DNA of 64,000 nucleotides. Origin: Hirsutella rhossiliensis. Taxonomy: Eukaryota; Ascomycota; Sordariomycetes; Hypocreales; Ophiocordycipitaceae. Each line of letters opens with the position of its first letter. Position 1 is the stretch's first letter. The position numbers were made by a program, and so were the translations under genes. A model generated the notes under the pieces. It saw only the letters and a list, made by a program, of their open reading frames with translations. It ran no database searches and was not told the DNA's origin. The DNA is taken from assembly GCF_020360975.1 (NCBI RefSeq), contig NW_025408668.1, forward strand, positions 7,936,001 to 8,000,000. Reading direction: 5' to 3'. This document shows, in pieces, positions 43,340 through 55,249 of this stretch.

Positions 43340-46300
43340 CCTATAACGATATTAAGGCGAAACCCTATTAAAGTCCTTATATACTTAGATACTTATAGTA
43401 CCGTTAACCTTATAGATATATACTTTACCTAATAATAGGGATTACTATAAGTAGCGCTATTATACCCTAAGTTATTAGGGCTTAATAATAGTAAGGTAAG
43501 GGAGTATAAAGTATAGTTAGTACCGCTCTAAATAATAAATATAAGGGGCACTAAAAAGATAATTACTTATTTCTATATTAGTATTAATAAATTAACGCTA
43601 AACGATTAAATACTAATCCTTTTATTAGTTACTACCTTAAAGGATAAACGTATTTATATTATTTTATAGAAACGATAATAGGAGTTTAAGTATTAACTAA
43701 GTAGCGAAACCCTATAAAACCCCTATAGATTCCTTTAGGAATATAAGAATAAAGTAAGGGTATATATAATAGCGCTTAATCTTAAGCTAATCCTACTATT
43801 AGATAAAGATAAAGATAAAGGGATTCTATAAGAAGAATAGGCTAAAATCCTATTAACTCTCTATTAGTTTAAAGATACCTTCTCGGCTAATAAATCCGAT
43901 TTATTATTAGCTAGAAAGGGAACGGATTACTTAATTAATTTAATCCTTAATATAAAACCTCCTTATAGACCGATTTACCCTCTATTATAAAGGGAACTCT
44001 AAGTATTACGCGACTAGATCTAAGACGCGATAAAAAGGAAAATAATCTAGGAGTTAAAGAGCCTAGCTAGGGCGCTTATCCTTTTTATTTTAAAAAAGAA
44101 TAGTACCTTACGGCTATATATAGACTACTAAGGACTTAACTAGGTTATATAAAAGAATCGGTACCTTTTACCCCTTATTTCGGAGATTATTAACCGCTAT
44201 TAAGGAGCTAAGTATTTTTCTAAGATTAATATATAGAATATATATTAACGTATTTAAATTTAAGAAGGAGATAAATAAAAGACTGCTTTCTAAACGTATT
44301 ATAGATATTTCGAATACCTAGTAATGCCCTTTAGGCTTACTAATATACTAGCTACGTTTTAGAGCTATATCTATTAAGCGCTTAAGGGGCTTATAAATAT
44401 AATCTATATAGTCTACCTTAACGATATCCTTATATACTCTAAAATAAGAGAAGAATATACTAAATACTTAGGATAAGTAATAGAAAGGCTAAGGGCTATA
44501 AAGCTTTATATAAAACTATTAAAGTATATCTTCTATTAATAGTTAGTTAAGTTCCTTAGGTTTATATTATCTATTAATAGGGTATCGATAGACCCTCGAT
44601 AGGTAGAGGTAATAGCTTAATAGCCTAAACCTATAACCTACTATAATATTTAGGTTTTCCTTAGGTTCTATAATTTTTACCGACGATTTATATATAGGTA
44701 CTTAGGAGTTATAGCGCCCTTAACTATATTACTAAAAGGGAGTAAGAATAAGAAGAAGCTAAGGAGTATAGAGCTAAACCTTACTAAAAGGGCAGCGTTT
44801 TAAGCTCTTAAGGATGCTTTTTAAGGAGCCTTACTCCTCCGATATTATAATCTAAAAAGACGTATTTATATTAAAATAAATATATTATAATTCGCGATAG
44901 TAAGGATTATCTCTTAACTTAATAATAAAGGGCGTTATTATCCGATTATATTTTAGTTAAGGAAGTTTACTAAAGCTAAACTTAATTATAGTATTTTAGA
45001 CTAAGAACTTTTTACTATCGTTAAGTTATTTAAATACTAGCGATATTATATTAAAGGGGCAGCGTATAAAGTAAAGGTATTATCGGACTACTATAACCTT
45101 TAGACGTTTATATACTAGACCTCCTTAAATAGAAGGTAAGTAAGATAGTATATATATTTAGCACTATTTAACTTTACGATTAAGTATTATATAGGTAAAT
45201 TTAACCTAGCGGACGCGCTATCGAGAATGCCTAGATATAAGGGCGAGAAGCCCCTATCTATAGAACTATTACTAGAGCTATAAGCGAAGCTAGCTACTAT
45301 TAATACTATATTTATATAGAGAAATAATAAGGCGTTTTTATAAGTAAAGAGACGCTTAACCTTAAGTTAATATAAGCGTAGTAAAGTGCCTTTATATAAG
45401 GAAAATATATAAGCTTATTTATAGCGAAACTATAATAATTTAGGCGCGAGACCTAAACGATTAGCCGATTAAGCTAAAGAGAGAGCTAGTTATAAATAGT
45501 TACTCTTAAAGAAGACCGCTAAAGAAGCGGCCTACTATATAAAGGTTTATATAGTAGAAGTTCTAGAACCGTTACTAGAGTTACTAAAACGTACTTAGTT
45601 AGTTAACGTAGCGATTAGTAGGCTAAAAGAGACTAAAGACTTCTTAAAAGGGAAGGGTTTTTAATTAGTGCGCTTAGATAAACTACTACTATAAAAGGGT
45701 CGTATTATAGTACCTCTAAAAGTAGCTTTATAGTAAGAGCTAATATAGCTCTTTTATAACGATCTATTAATAGGATACTTTAGCTCCCGATATACTAGCG
45801 AACTATTAATAAGGAACTTTTACTAGGATAGAATAATAAAAGACGTAAATAAATACGTTTAGTTATACTTAGTATATTAAGGTATAGTATCTAAGAGGCA
45901 TCGCCCTTATAGTATTATATAATTATTACTATATCTTATACGACTATAGGAAGAATTATTAATAGACTTTATTATAGGTTTACCTAAAGTATAGTATAAT
46001 AAATAAGACGTTAATACGATCTTAGTAATCGTAGACTAATATACTAAGTATTGCTTTTTCTTTTTTATCTCTAAGATAATAATAGCCCTAAAGCTAGTAG
46101 AATTATTCTATTACTAAGTTAAATTAGTATATAGACCTCTAAAAGGCATTATCTTAGATAGAGGGTCCTTATTTATAAGTAAGTTCTAGTTAGATCTCTA
46201 TTTTATCTTATAAGTAAAATATAGGCTATTAACGGTATTTTACCTATAAACTAACGGGTAAATAGAATAAATAAACTAAGCTATATAGTACTACTTAAGA

Positions 46301-47020
46301 TACTTTACTAACTTAAAATAAACTAACTAAGCGTTACTCCTATATATTACTTAATTTATATATAATAATATAAAGAATATAATAACTAGGTTATTACTTA
46401 ATAAAGCGTTAATAGGTTACTAACTAAACTTCTATATTAATACTAAGGACGATATTATTTAAAGGGGGGTACCTAAAGTAAGAGTAAGAGTTACTAGGCT
46501 ATAGGAGCTATAAAAGAGGCTTAAGGAATACTAAGGAAAGGCTATTAAATTATAAGCGAAATACTACGATTTAAGGCACTAACCGCTTATACTAAAAGTA
46601 AGAGACCTTATAGTATTATCGATAAAGAACTTATGCCTTAAGGACGAAAAAAGAAAACTCTTACCTAAGTATATTAGACCGTTTTAGGTCCTATAAGCTA
46701 TTAGAAAGTAAGTATATTATCTTATACTCCCTAAGAAGTACTTACGCCTCTATAATATTTTCTATATTAGTCTCTTAGAGCTATAAAAGGAGTATAAAGG
46801 CACTTATAAAGATAGCGAAACCCTATTAATACTAGACTTAGAGGACGATAAAAGCGAATAAAAAGTCTAAGAGATTAAAGACTAAAAGAGATCTAAGGGC
46901 AATACCTTTTTCCTTATTAAATAGAAAGAATAGCTAGCTAAGTATAACTAATAGGTCGAGGCTAAAGATATAGCGAATAGCTAAGACCTTATTAAAGAAT
47001 ATACTACTCGCTTAACTAGG
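43340..47020 (+). pseudogene. Gypsy pol relic with chromodomain
   Basis: Protease LDT-Y-STVNLID near 43381. RT: LYIDYQGLNQVI near 44120, MPFRLTNILATFQSYI near 44320 and catalytic Y-L-N-D at 44414-44425 (family YLDD, D changed to N). RNase H ends with FNLADALSRMPRY near 45200. Integrase: a zinc-binding-like NKYVQSCLVYQ near 45850, core DFIIGLPK near 45965 and TNGQIEQINQAIQ near 46250. Chromodomain, about 46865-47000: NTFFLIKQKEQLAKYNQQ, family form FLVKWKGxPxxxxxW. Chromodomains steer integration to methylated-histone chromatin in related elements. Every Trp and Gln codon has become a stop or near so. Confidence 0.88.
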
Positions 47021-47329
47021 AAAAAGAAGTATAAGACTAAGTAAGGTAAGGAGACCTATTAGCGTAAGGAGACACTATTAAATTAGTAATAAATCCCTAC
47101 TAAATCGCTACTAACTTATTAACGTATTAGTACGCTTAAACGTCTTATAACTATATATAAAATAGTAAAATAAGAGAATAGGGAAAACTATCTATACTAC
47201 CTATTAAATATTATTAAGGAAAATAAAACTAAACTATAACTCTATTAAGGCCTTAATAATAAAGGAGAGAAGGATAGTTATAGCTAAATAAAAGAAAGAT
47301 AAGACCTATCTATTACTTCCGACTACCCT

Positions 47330-48930
47330 TCTTCTTTACTAGCGTAGTAAGAACTAACTAAGGCGCCTCTTCCGCTATACTAAATACCTCCGGAAATACT
47401 AAAACTACCCTATCCTTTACTCCTTCTTTATCCTCCGCGTTAAGACCTATCTCTATTAGTACGGTACTTACCTTAGCCTTAGTAAATAGTAAGGTATATT
47501 ACTACGAAGTATAGCCTATATTACCGTCGATAAAGTAGAGTTTTAACTAGGATTCCTAAGCCTAGTACTCTAGGCTTATATAGGCGATATTAAATAAGGG
47601 CGCGGGGTTAAGGTAAATAATAAGCTCGCGGCGCTTATTAATTAGTATATAGTAGTCGGTACGCTTAACCTAGTATATCGTTAGGCGGTTATTAATAAAA
47701 GGGTCGGATAAAACTTATAATAGTAGACTTCTATATACTTATAGTCTTAAAGGACTTATAATAGGCCGTCTTAGTAGCGTTAAAAGCCTTAGCTAAATAC
47801 TATACTATAATAGTAAGATAGCGCTAATTAGCTTCCTTAAAAATAAGCACACCTACGTTTAAGCTATTATCCTTAGTATCCTTATTACTAATCTTTAGCT
47901 TATTAAGCTCGTATAGGTACTTAACGATAGCGACTATATCGGCCCGGTTACTAAATATAAAAGTAGCGGCCTTAAGAAAGATTAGCTTATTAATCGTAAT
48001 ATTTAAAGTTAAGGGGAAACTTACTTAGTTATAGGTCGCGGTATATCTATAGTACTACTTATAGTATATCGAGGAAACCCCTAAGAAAATATAGCTAATT
48101 AAGAGCACCTCGATAGGCTTAGGCTTAGTTATATTATACTCTTTAACGACTATCTTAAAATAATATATATACTAGAGCTTATAAGGGATAACCCTATAGG
48201 CCCTAACTAAGCGGGCTTTAGCCTTAGATTAGGTATACTTCTTTATAAGAGCGCGACCGCCTTATGCCGCTATTTAGGTGCCCTTATCTCTAGCGCCGCC
48301 GTTCTTAGGTTTATTAGTAAGAGGAGTTAGATCGCGGCTATTTCTATTATTACTATTATCGTTATCTTTGCCCTTATTCGGCTAAGTATCGGGATAATCT
48401 TAGCCCTTATTTAGCTAGGCCTTATCGTTAATATTAGCTTACTTATTCTAAGGAGCGGCCTAGGCGATAATCTCTTATTAGCTAGAGCCGCCCTATTAAG
48501 ATAGAGTAGCTAGGTTATCGGTACTTACCTAAGAGCGCCTAAGCACGATCTCTTCGCTAGTATTAGTATCGCTAATAGGGGTAATAGACTTATAAGTTTC
48601 TAAGCCTATAGAGGTAAGCTTATCGGTAGTCGGAGTTAAGGTACTTAGCGGGGTAATAGGGGTATAACCCTCGCTAATATTAGGTCTTAGACTAAAAGTC
48701 TCCTAGGACTAGGATTCCCTTATACCTTTCTTAGCTTTCTTCGCTAAAAGGGAACTAGCGTCGCTATAAGACTTTTAGGCCGATCGCTTACGCTTTAAAG
48801 GCAAACCCGCCGCTACCTACTCTTATATATAGCGTAGGAAATTAGCGTTATAGTTCTTTATCTTCTTTAGCGTAAAAGGTATTATTATTAATAAATCGTC
48901 GATAAAAAGTAATATAAAAAGGTATAAGGG
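47330..48930 (-). pseudogene. Antisense reading frame between Gypsy pol and 3' LTR
   Basis: The minus strand is readable from about 48930 to 47330 with stops mainly at presumed glutamines, and with at least one frame change near 47730. N-terminal half: low complexity, Ser/Thr/Asn/Asp rich with basic clusters. C-terminal half: more ordered, with KARLVRAYRVIPYK near 48200, FSNRADIVAIVKYLYELNKLK near 47930 and YIDGNIGYTS-like FIDGNIGYTS near 47520. I do not recognise it. It is not RT, integrase, protease or an obvious envelope protein: no signal peptide or membrane segment is seen. It could be an accessory gene carried by the element or a captured host gene. Confidence 0.5.
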
Positions 48931-49263
48931 ATTAATAAAAAAAGGCATAAAACTCTATAGTAATCGTAAGCGGAAGAGTTAAAGAAGAAAAGAAAATAAA
49001 AGAAGTAAGAGATATATACGCACGCTCTTTATATTATAGTTACGCGGCCGATATATAGGCGATACTATAACGGTTACTTAGCGGCAACCGCTAGTATAAT
49101 AACTATTAACGTTATAGAGCGTAGACTAACGTATACTTATATAGGCGTATACGCGTAATATATAACCGAAACTACCTCTCTTTTTAACCGAATATATATA
49201 GCGTAGCGAAAGCAATATATATTAAAGATATAGCTAAGATATTTATATAAGAGGGGGGATAAT

Positions 49264-49520
49264 TATAAGAGCGCTATTAAGAGGTATAAGCTAATAAAGT
49301 ACTTAGGTACGTAGTACTAATATATCGGTAGGGTATTAGTAGGGAATTATACCTACCCCGCTTATATATTATAGACTACTTGCTACTCTAACTAAAGAGG
49401 AGAAATCCCTCTTCTTATAAGCTTTAGTCTTATAACGAGGAGAATATAATATATATAGCGTAGTACCTCTAGCTATCTCTACTACCTAACTAATTATACT
49501 ATAATATATATTCCTTTATA
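49264..49520 (+). repeat. 3' LTR of the Gypsy element
   Basis: 257 bp, from TATAAGAGCGCT to CCTTTATA, followed by AGGAG. Confidence 0.93.
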
Positions 49521-49525
49521 AGGAG

Positions 49526-50030
49526 GCTTATAGGTAAGTTAACCCCTTATAGTTATATAAAGAGCCCTAAGGAGTAAAGATAGAGGTTAAAATAAAAAAC
49601 TAAAAGGTAGGTAGTAGCTTTAGAAACTAAAGTATATAAGAATATAATTAAAAAATAGGGCTATTATTAAAAGAGATAGCTAGTCTCTTTTAAAGCTAGT
49701 TTCCTTTAATAGCTATTAAAAAAGTAAGAATATAGCTAAAGCGGTATTAAGCTATACGTAATAAAAGAGGAAGGGAATATAAGGAAGGTATATAGGTAAG
49801 ATTTCTAAAGAAAAGCAGCTGCTCTTTACCTTAGTTACTAATCTAGGCACTTAGTCTATAGCCTCGCGGTCGGCCTAGGCGGCTAGGCGGGAGGAGCGAG
49901 AAGGGAAGTAAACGGGATATAGCTACCTAGCTAGAGCGAGCGCTTCGTCGACGGCCGGTTATAGATAGATAGATATACTAATAGGAGAAGGAGGTATTAG
50001 TAATTAACGAGGTTAGTATATATAAAGCGC
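49526..50030. other. Unassigned stretch upstream of the helicase relic
   Basis: AT-rich to 49810, then GC-rich with GGCGGCTAGGCGGGAGGAGCG around 49880. It may include the unread N-terminal part of the helicase, but no Walker motif was found. Confidence 0.4.
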
Positions 50031-50038
50031 GAATGCTA

Positions 50039-50720
50039 TACGCAGCTAATAAGCGGCTCTACTAGCTATAGGGGTTACCTTAAGACTTTAGTAGGGTCCT
50101 AGTAGCAATCCTCTACGGCGACTTCTACTAGTTCCGGCTAGTATAAGTATGGTCGATCGTACTACTAAGCGTAGCTATACTATAGGGCGAAGATAGGGCG
50201 TTTACGGCCGAGCAGCGGTAGTAGCACGATAAGGCGCACGCGCTATAGAGGAGGTTTATAACGGTTATTATACTAGATAAGTAAATACGGGCCGCTAGCG
50301 ACCTAGAGCTATAGCGGCTGCTCGGCGGATACCCCGGGGGGGGGGGGTAGGGGGGCAAGACCCGTTAGACCTAGACCTATTAAACTTAAGGTACTATAGA
50401 GAGGGTAGGCGGATTTCGTAGGAGATAGGCTTAACGGTAGTAACGCTGCTAATAGAAACCGCTAGAAACTTTACCTAGAAGCGGCGCGCGACTTCTTCTT
50501 TAAAAATAAGTAAAAAGAGGGCGCGCCGATAAAGGAGGAGGCAGTACTAGTACTAGGCTACGGCGATAATAGCGCGACCTTAGTACCGGCCGTCCTTATC
50601 TTTATACTTAGTATACTAGTCGTTATAAACTAGAATATATATTAAGGGCTAAAGCTAGTAAATAGGGCTAGGTATATAGTAGTAGATATAAAGATAGTAA
50701 AGTTAGATTACTAGCTAAAT
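50039..50720 (+). pseudogene. PIF1-like DNA helicase relic
   Basis: Three consecutive plus-strand frames, stops read as glutamine, give the middle of a fungal PIF1-like helicase. Frame from 50039: LVAILYGDFYQF (Walker B region, GDFxQFxPV in the family) and EDRAFTAEQ then HDKAHAL. After a G-run frameshift: DPLDLDLLNLRYYREGRR and TGLTVVTLL. In the next frame: GYGDNSATLVPA and VVINQNIYQGLKLVN, near the family's GMPVVVNQN. The N-terminal Walker A and the C-terminal VQGxT/LSR motifs were not found, so it is partial. PIF1 enzymes unwind DNA 5' to 3'. In fungi such multicopy copies often sit in Helitrons or subtelomeres, but no Helitron end was found here. Confidence 0.8.
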
Positions 50721-51900
50721 AACTAAAGATACTGACTTTCCTTATAAAGTACTATATTAAGTTAAAATATAAACTTATTACTTATTTTACTACGTTTAAT
50801 ACTTATAATTTAGTTTAGTCTAAGCTATTATAAATAATATTAATCCTTTTAGCCCCTCCTTTTAATATAAAAAGTAAGTAGGTATAAAAGTAGGTTAATA
50901 CTAATACTTAAAATAAAGAAACTATATAAAGAGCTTACTATAAGCGGCTTACTTTAGATAAGGCTAATATTATTATACTAAGGAACTTAATAATATCCTT
51001 ATATAGTAATTAGGACTTTTATAACTATATTAAATAATTATTTTCATAAATTTATAAATTAAGCTTTAAGGTAAATAATATTATATCTTTATACCTATTA
51101 GTATATAGAGACTACTTATTTTAGGGTTATCTTAAAGGGGGAGTTAAAGTAAGTTATATATATACTATAAAAGAGCGGAGGAGGAACTAAAAGACCTTTA
51201 GTATCTAAAGTAATATAAATAGCGGCTAGACTTATATAGGTATTACCTTAGCGCCGCTTTAAATATTAAGTCCTTATTATATCTTATATAATACTATATA
51301 GTAGCTAATAATTAAGATAAAGGAGAGGCTAGTATTTTATAATTAGGTTAAAATAAAAAGACTAAAAGGAGATACTACGTTTTATCTTATAGCTAAGGGC
51401 ACTTATATATAGCTATAAGAGGTATCGTATAATAACTAGTTAAATAATAGTTACTATAATTATTTTGCTTTTATAGTATATATATAAATCTAACTTAATA
51501 AGCGCTATACTAGTATTATTTTATAATCTATAGCTCTAAAAAAGAATATAAAAGTCTATAGTATCGTTAAGTAATAAATATTATTTACTATACTTTAGCT
51601 TAATATAATAGTATACTTATAAGTATTTATAAGACCGCCTTAGAAATATATTAATAAAACGCTTATAGATCTCTACTTATAAGAGGTTACCTTATTCTTT
51701 ACTTAGCTTTTAAGTAGGTTATCTTCTTTACGCGTAAACTTAGCTCTTATACTAAAAGTCCGCTTTACTTAACCGCTAGTCGCTTTAGTAGTTATAGTAC
51801 GGCGCGTATTACTTATAGGAATACTTCCTTAGCTATATAATATATATATTAGCTATTTAAATTATAGCTAGAATATACTTATACTATTTATAATAACCTA
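50721..51900. other. RIPped sequence, no gene recognised
   Basis: AT-rich, CA/TG-poor. It could contain the decayed 3' part of the helicase, but the motifs expected there were not found. Confidence 0.4.
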
Positions 51901-54160
51901 ATTAAATATAACGTTCTATAAAGGCTACTCCTTAAATATTATAGTAGATATCCTAACGTTTCTATCTTTAAATAAGTTATATAATACTAATAGACTAAGT
52001 ATACTATATACTAACCTATATTTAACCTTTTATATTAATAGGAAATAAGATACGTTACTATTATAGCGCTAGGGCTTTATAGTAATAGAATTATACTTAA
52101 CCTTTTAACGTTTATATAGAGATTACTTAGTAAGGTCGTTAGCGTTATAAGCTATACTATCTTCCTAGCCGCCCTTTTTACTACTATTTACTATAGCGGG
52201 ATAATACTTTATATCGATATATACGCCGCTAGAATAGTTATTATAATTATTAGAAGTATCTATTTAATATCGCTAAGCCTTACTATTAATCTTATAATTA
52301 CCTTAAGCTAGGTTACTATTACTTTAATTTACGCTCTTAAGAGAGTATAATCCTTAAGCCTTTAATAGTAGGTTAATTAAATACTAGGACTTAGTTTCTA
52401 TAATATAGTCCTTATAAGCGCTAGCTTTAAGGTCTTATCTTATTAAAATCCCTAGGGATTACTATTTTAAGGTATAATCCTTATATATTTTAAAAACGTT
52501 ACTAAGTTATATAAGAGTACTACTTATAGGTAGATAGTTTAGTTAATTTAGAATGCTCTTAGTAAGGCTCTATAACGCTTTATCTACTTAGGGCAAGCTA
52601 TATATAAGCGGTATTAAGGCTAGTATAAGTAAAGGCGCTATAGGGCTACTTAGGACTAATATTAATATTAATAGTTTAGTACTTATTATAGCCTTTCTAC
52701 TAGCTTAATTAACTATTAATAAACCTAGCTAGTAGGATTCCTTAGCCTTACTAGCTCTATTAAATACTCTACTAAGGCATTCTAGCTTATTTATTAACCC
52801 CTTAACTTATAAGTAATAAGGTATATAAGAACTTACTTATACTATTAAGGCTATTAGTCTATACTTTAGCTATAGATATAATAACGGCGTTAGTTAATAG
52901 AAGTATATTAAGAGACCGCGAGTTATCTATATCCTAACTATTATAACTATTGCCCTTACCCTTAACTTAGTTATTTATATTATTAGCCTTAGATTCTATA
53001 TTAAATAGAATTATTATCGGCGTATTTAAATATCGCTTATAAGTAATAGGTATATAGTTTAAGCTTACCTCTACCTTAAGAGATAAAGCTTATCGTAAGG
53101 TTATAGAAGTAAATAGATACTACTACTATATTAATAGCCGCGGTAGCCTTAGCTATAGCTACTTTATTTACCTACTACCCTTTAAGGGAGGAACCTAAAA
53201 GGCTTAGCTATTAAGAGTAATAATAAAAGTTATTATTAAGGTAAGCGAATCTTTTATAGGAGTAAGTAATACTATTCGCCTATAAATAGTTAGAGAACTT
53301 TACTAAGAAGTATTATTAAGAGTATAAGTACTAAATACTTTAAATATATAAGTAAGCTACGCTTACTACTTTAGCTAACGCTTTTATTACCTTATCTTAA
53401 ATATACTCCTTAGGCTTTAAGTACTCTTAGGCTTTTATATTACTCTATTAGTTTATCTATCTAAAATAATATATAAGGCTAGACCCGCGTAAGCTAGCCT
53501 CTTATTTCTTTTATTACTCTCTATTAATTATATAGCTATCGGACTATACTAAACGCGGCTAGAAGGATACTATAAAATTATCCTTAAAACCCTATTATAG
53601 ACCTACTTACGCTATTAGCGGCCCGTTATACTTAGTAGCTTTAAGTTAGCCTTAAGCTCTATATATTAGTCCTTAATTAGTATTAATACTCCTATCTTAT
53701 TATTATATTCTATAGCCTAGATTAAAGGATAAGGCTCGGTACTTAGTTATAGGCGTCCTTAGAGCGCCTTTTCTTAGCTTATATTTAGCGTAGTAATATA
53801 TACCGCGTCGCCTCTACGCGCCCCTTTATTAACGACTAAAATTAATAAAAGGGGGCTTAGTTATACCTTAAATAATATATTAGAAAGAGTCTAGCTAAGG
53901 GAACGCTAGGCTATATCCCTTATATTAATAGACTATATACTAGCCTTTCCTCCTTATATTATACTAGTCTATAGCGCGAAAGGGTAAATTAGCTTTATTA
54001 AGGATAGCGCTAGTCTAGCTATATTAGTTAATAGACCTATCCCTTATATTACGCGTTAGCGCTATTAGTAACTATATATTTTCGTAACTAACTAAGGGGT
54101 ATATAGGCTTCCTTTACCTATTAAATAGGGGCTAGCGTCTAAAAGGGCAGCTATAATAGT
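51900..54160 (+). pseudogene. Long unidentified RIP-mutated reading frame
   Basis: Plus-strand blocks of hundreds of codons can be read when TAA/TAG are taken as glutamine, for example LYIDIYAARIVIIIIRSIY near 52215 and a glutamine-rich segment near 52600-52900. Frames probably shift several times. No catalytic motif identified. Flanking terminal repeats were not found. It may be a transposon ORF, since RIP acts on repeats. Confidence 0.3.
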
Positions 54161-54289
54161 AAGAGATAAGATAGTTTAAGGTTAGGTTAAGGATAAAACT
54201 TATAGCTAAATAGATAATAATACCTAGATATAATAGCTTTATTTAAGTTAAAGAAAGCGTATTATATAACGATAAAGATATATATACTT

Positions 54290-54316
54290 AGTAGTAGTAG
54301 TAGTAGCGGCGGCGGT
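54290..54316. repeat. TAG/GGC trinucleotide microsatellite
   Basis: Five to six TAG units followed by three GGC units, then a T/A homopolymer block (TATTTTTTAAAAAAAAA). Confidence 0.85.
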
Positions 54317-54319
54317 ATT

Positions 54320-54900
54320 TTTTAAAAAAAAAGGGTATAAACGCATTTAGCGGTAAAGGGTAAAGTAAAGAGGTCTATATAGAGGTTAGCGGTAGACTAG
54401 CGGTATAAGCGAGATAAAGATAGCGTATATAAGGAAGGCGGGTAAAGGTAAAGGATAGGGTATAGTAGTAATAGCTAAGCATATTATAAAAAGAGAGAGA
54501 AGTTAAGAGTATATATCGATAAGTAAGGGTAGGTATTAAGATATTTATATTCCTACTATATTATTATAGGATACCCTATAGTCGATAATCTAGGTACCTA
54601 TAATAATATTAGCTTCTTTTAAGGAAGTTACCCCTAACTCTTTAAGGCTCCTTATAAAAGAAGGAACCTAGAAGCTATTAAGTAAACTCTAGGAAATTAC
54701 TTAGAAATCCTAGATATAATAACCGGGCGGATTATATAGATATTTTATAGAGATTTCCCCTAGGGATATATTATATAAGGAATATACTACGATTTCCTAA
54801 GTAATAATAACTCCTTAGGGATTATATAGATATTTCCCTAAGAAGTTACTATAAGAATATAGCGGGGAAATTATAGAGAAATAACTATGCTTACTAAGGG
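54320..54900. other. RIPped sequence, no gene recognised
   Basis: Purine-rich then AT-rich sequence without readable frame. Could include an unrecognised LTR of the gag-bearing element that follows. Confidence 0.35.
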
Positions 54901-55249
54901 AAAATACTAGGAAATACCGCTAATATACTATACTATTATCGTATAATTATAAGGTTAAGATATTACTTAGTAAAAGCCCTAAGTAAGGTCTTACGCTTAC
55001 TATAGTATATATAAAAGATAGAGAACCTATTAGATCTTAGGCGGGTAGAGAAGAATATAAATAGTTATTACTACTCTTACTTTAACTTATAAGACTAATA
55101 GTTAGTTTATATTTAATGCGTATAATAACGTATAGTAGCTAGTCTATATAATATATTTAATTATATATAGTAGCTAGTTTATTTAGTTACCTATTAGACC
55201 TATACTAGATCTAGGTAAATAAGTAGGTTAAAGTACTAGCTTAATACTA

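Larger units (their letters stand above)
41713..49520 (+). mobile_element. Chromodomain Gypsy (chromovirus-like) LTR retrotransposon
   Basis: 7,808 bp with 257-bp LTRs (41713-41969, 49264-49520) beginning TATAAGAGCGCT and ending CTTATA, i.e. RIPped TG...CA. Flanks AAGAG (41708-41712) and AGGAG (49521-49525) differ by one G/A, consistent with a 5-bp duplication. Pol order is protease, RT, RNase H, integrase, chromodomain, which defines the Ty3/Gypsy chromovirus lineage. About 2.1 kb between pol and the 3' LTR holds an antisense reading frame. Confidence 0.92.

Noticed and set aside
49880..49960. GC-rich stretch as a host gene promoter or CpG island
   Set aside because: It is CA/TG-poor like the rest and leads into the RIPped helicase relic; no host gene follows.
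50128..50358. 76-codon minus-strand ORF, proline and tyrosine rich
   Set aside because: Shadow of the plus-strand PIF1-like helicase frame; its proline run comes from the G homopolymer at 50335-50347.
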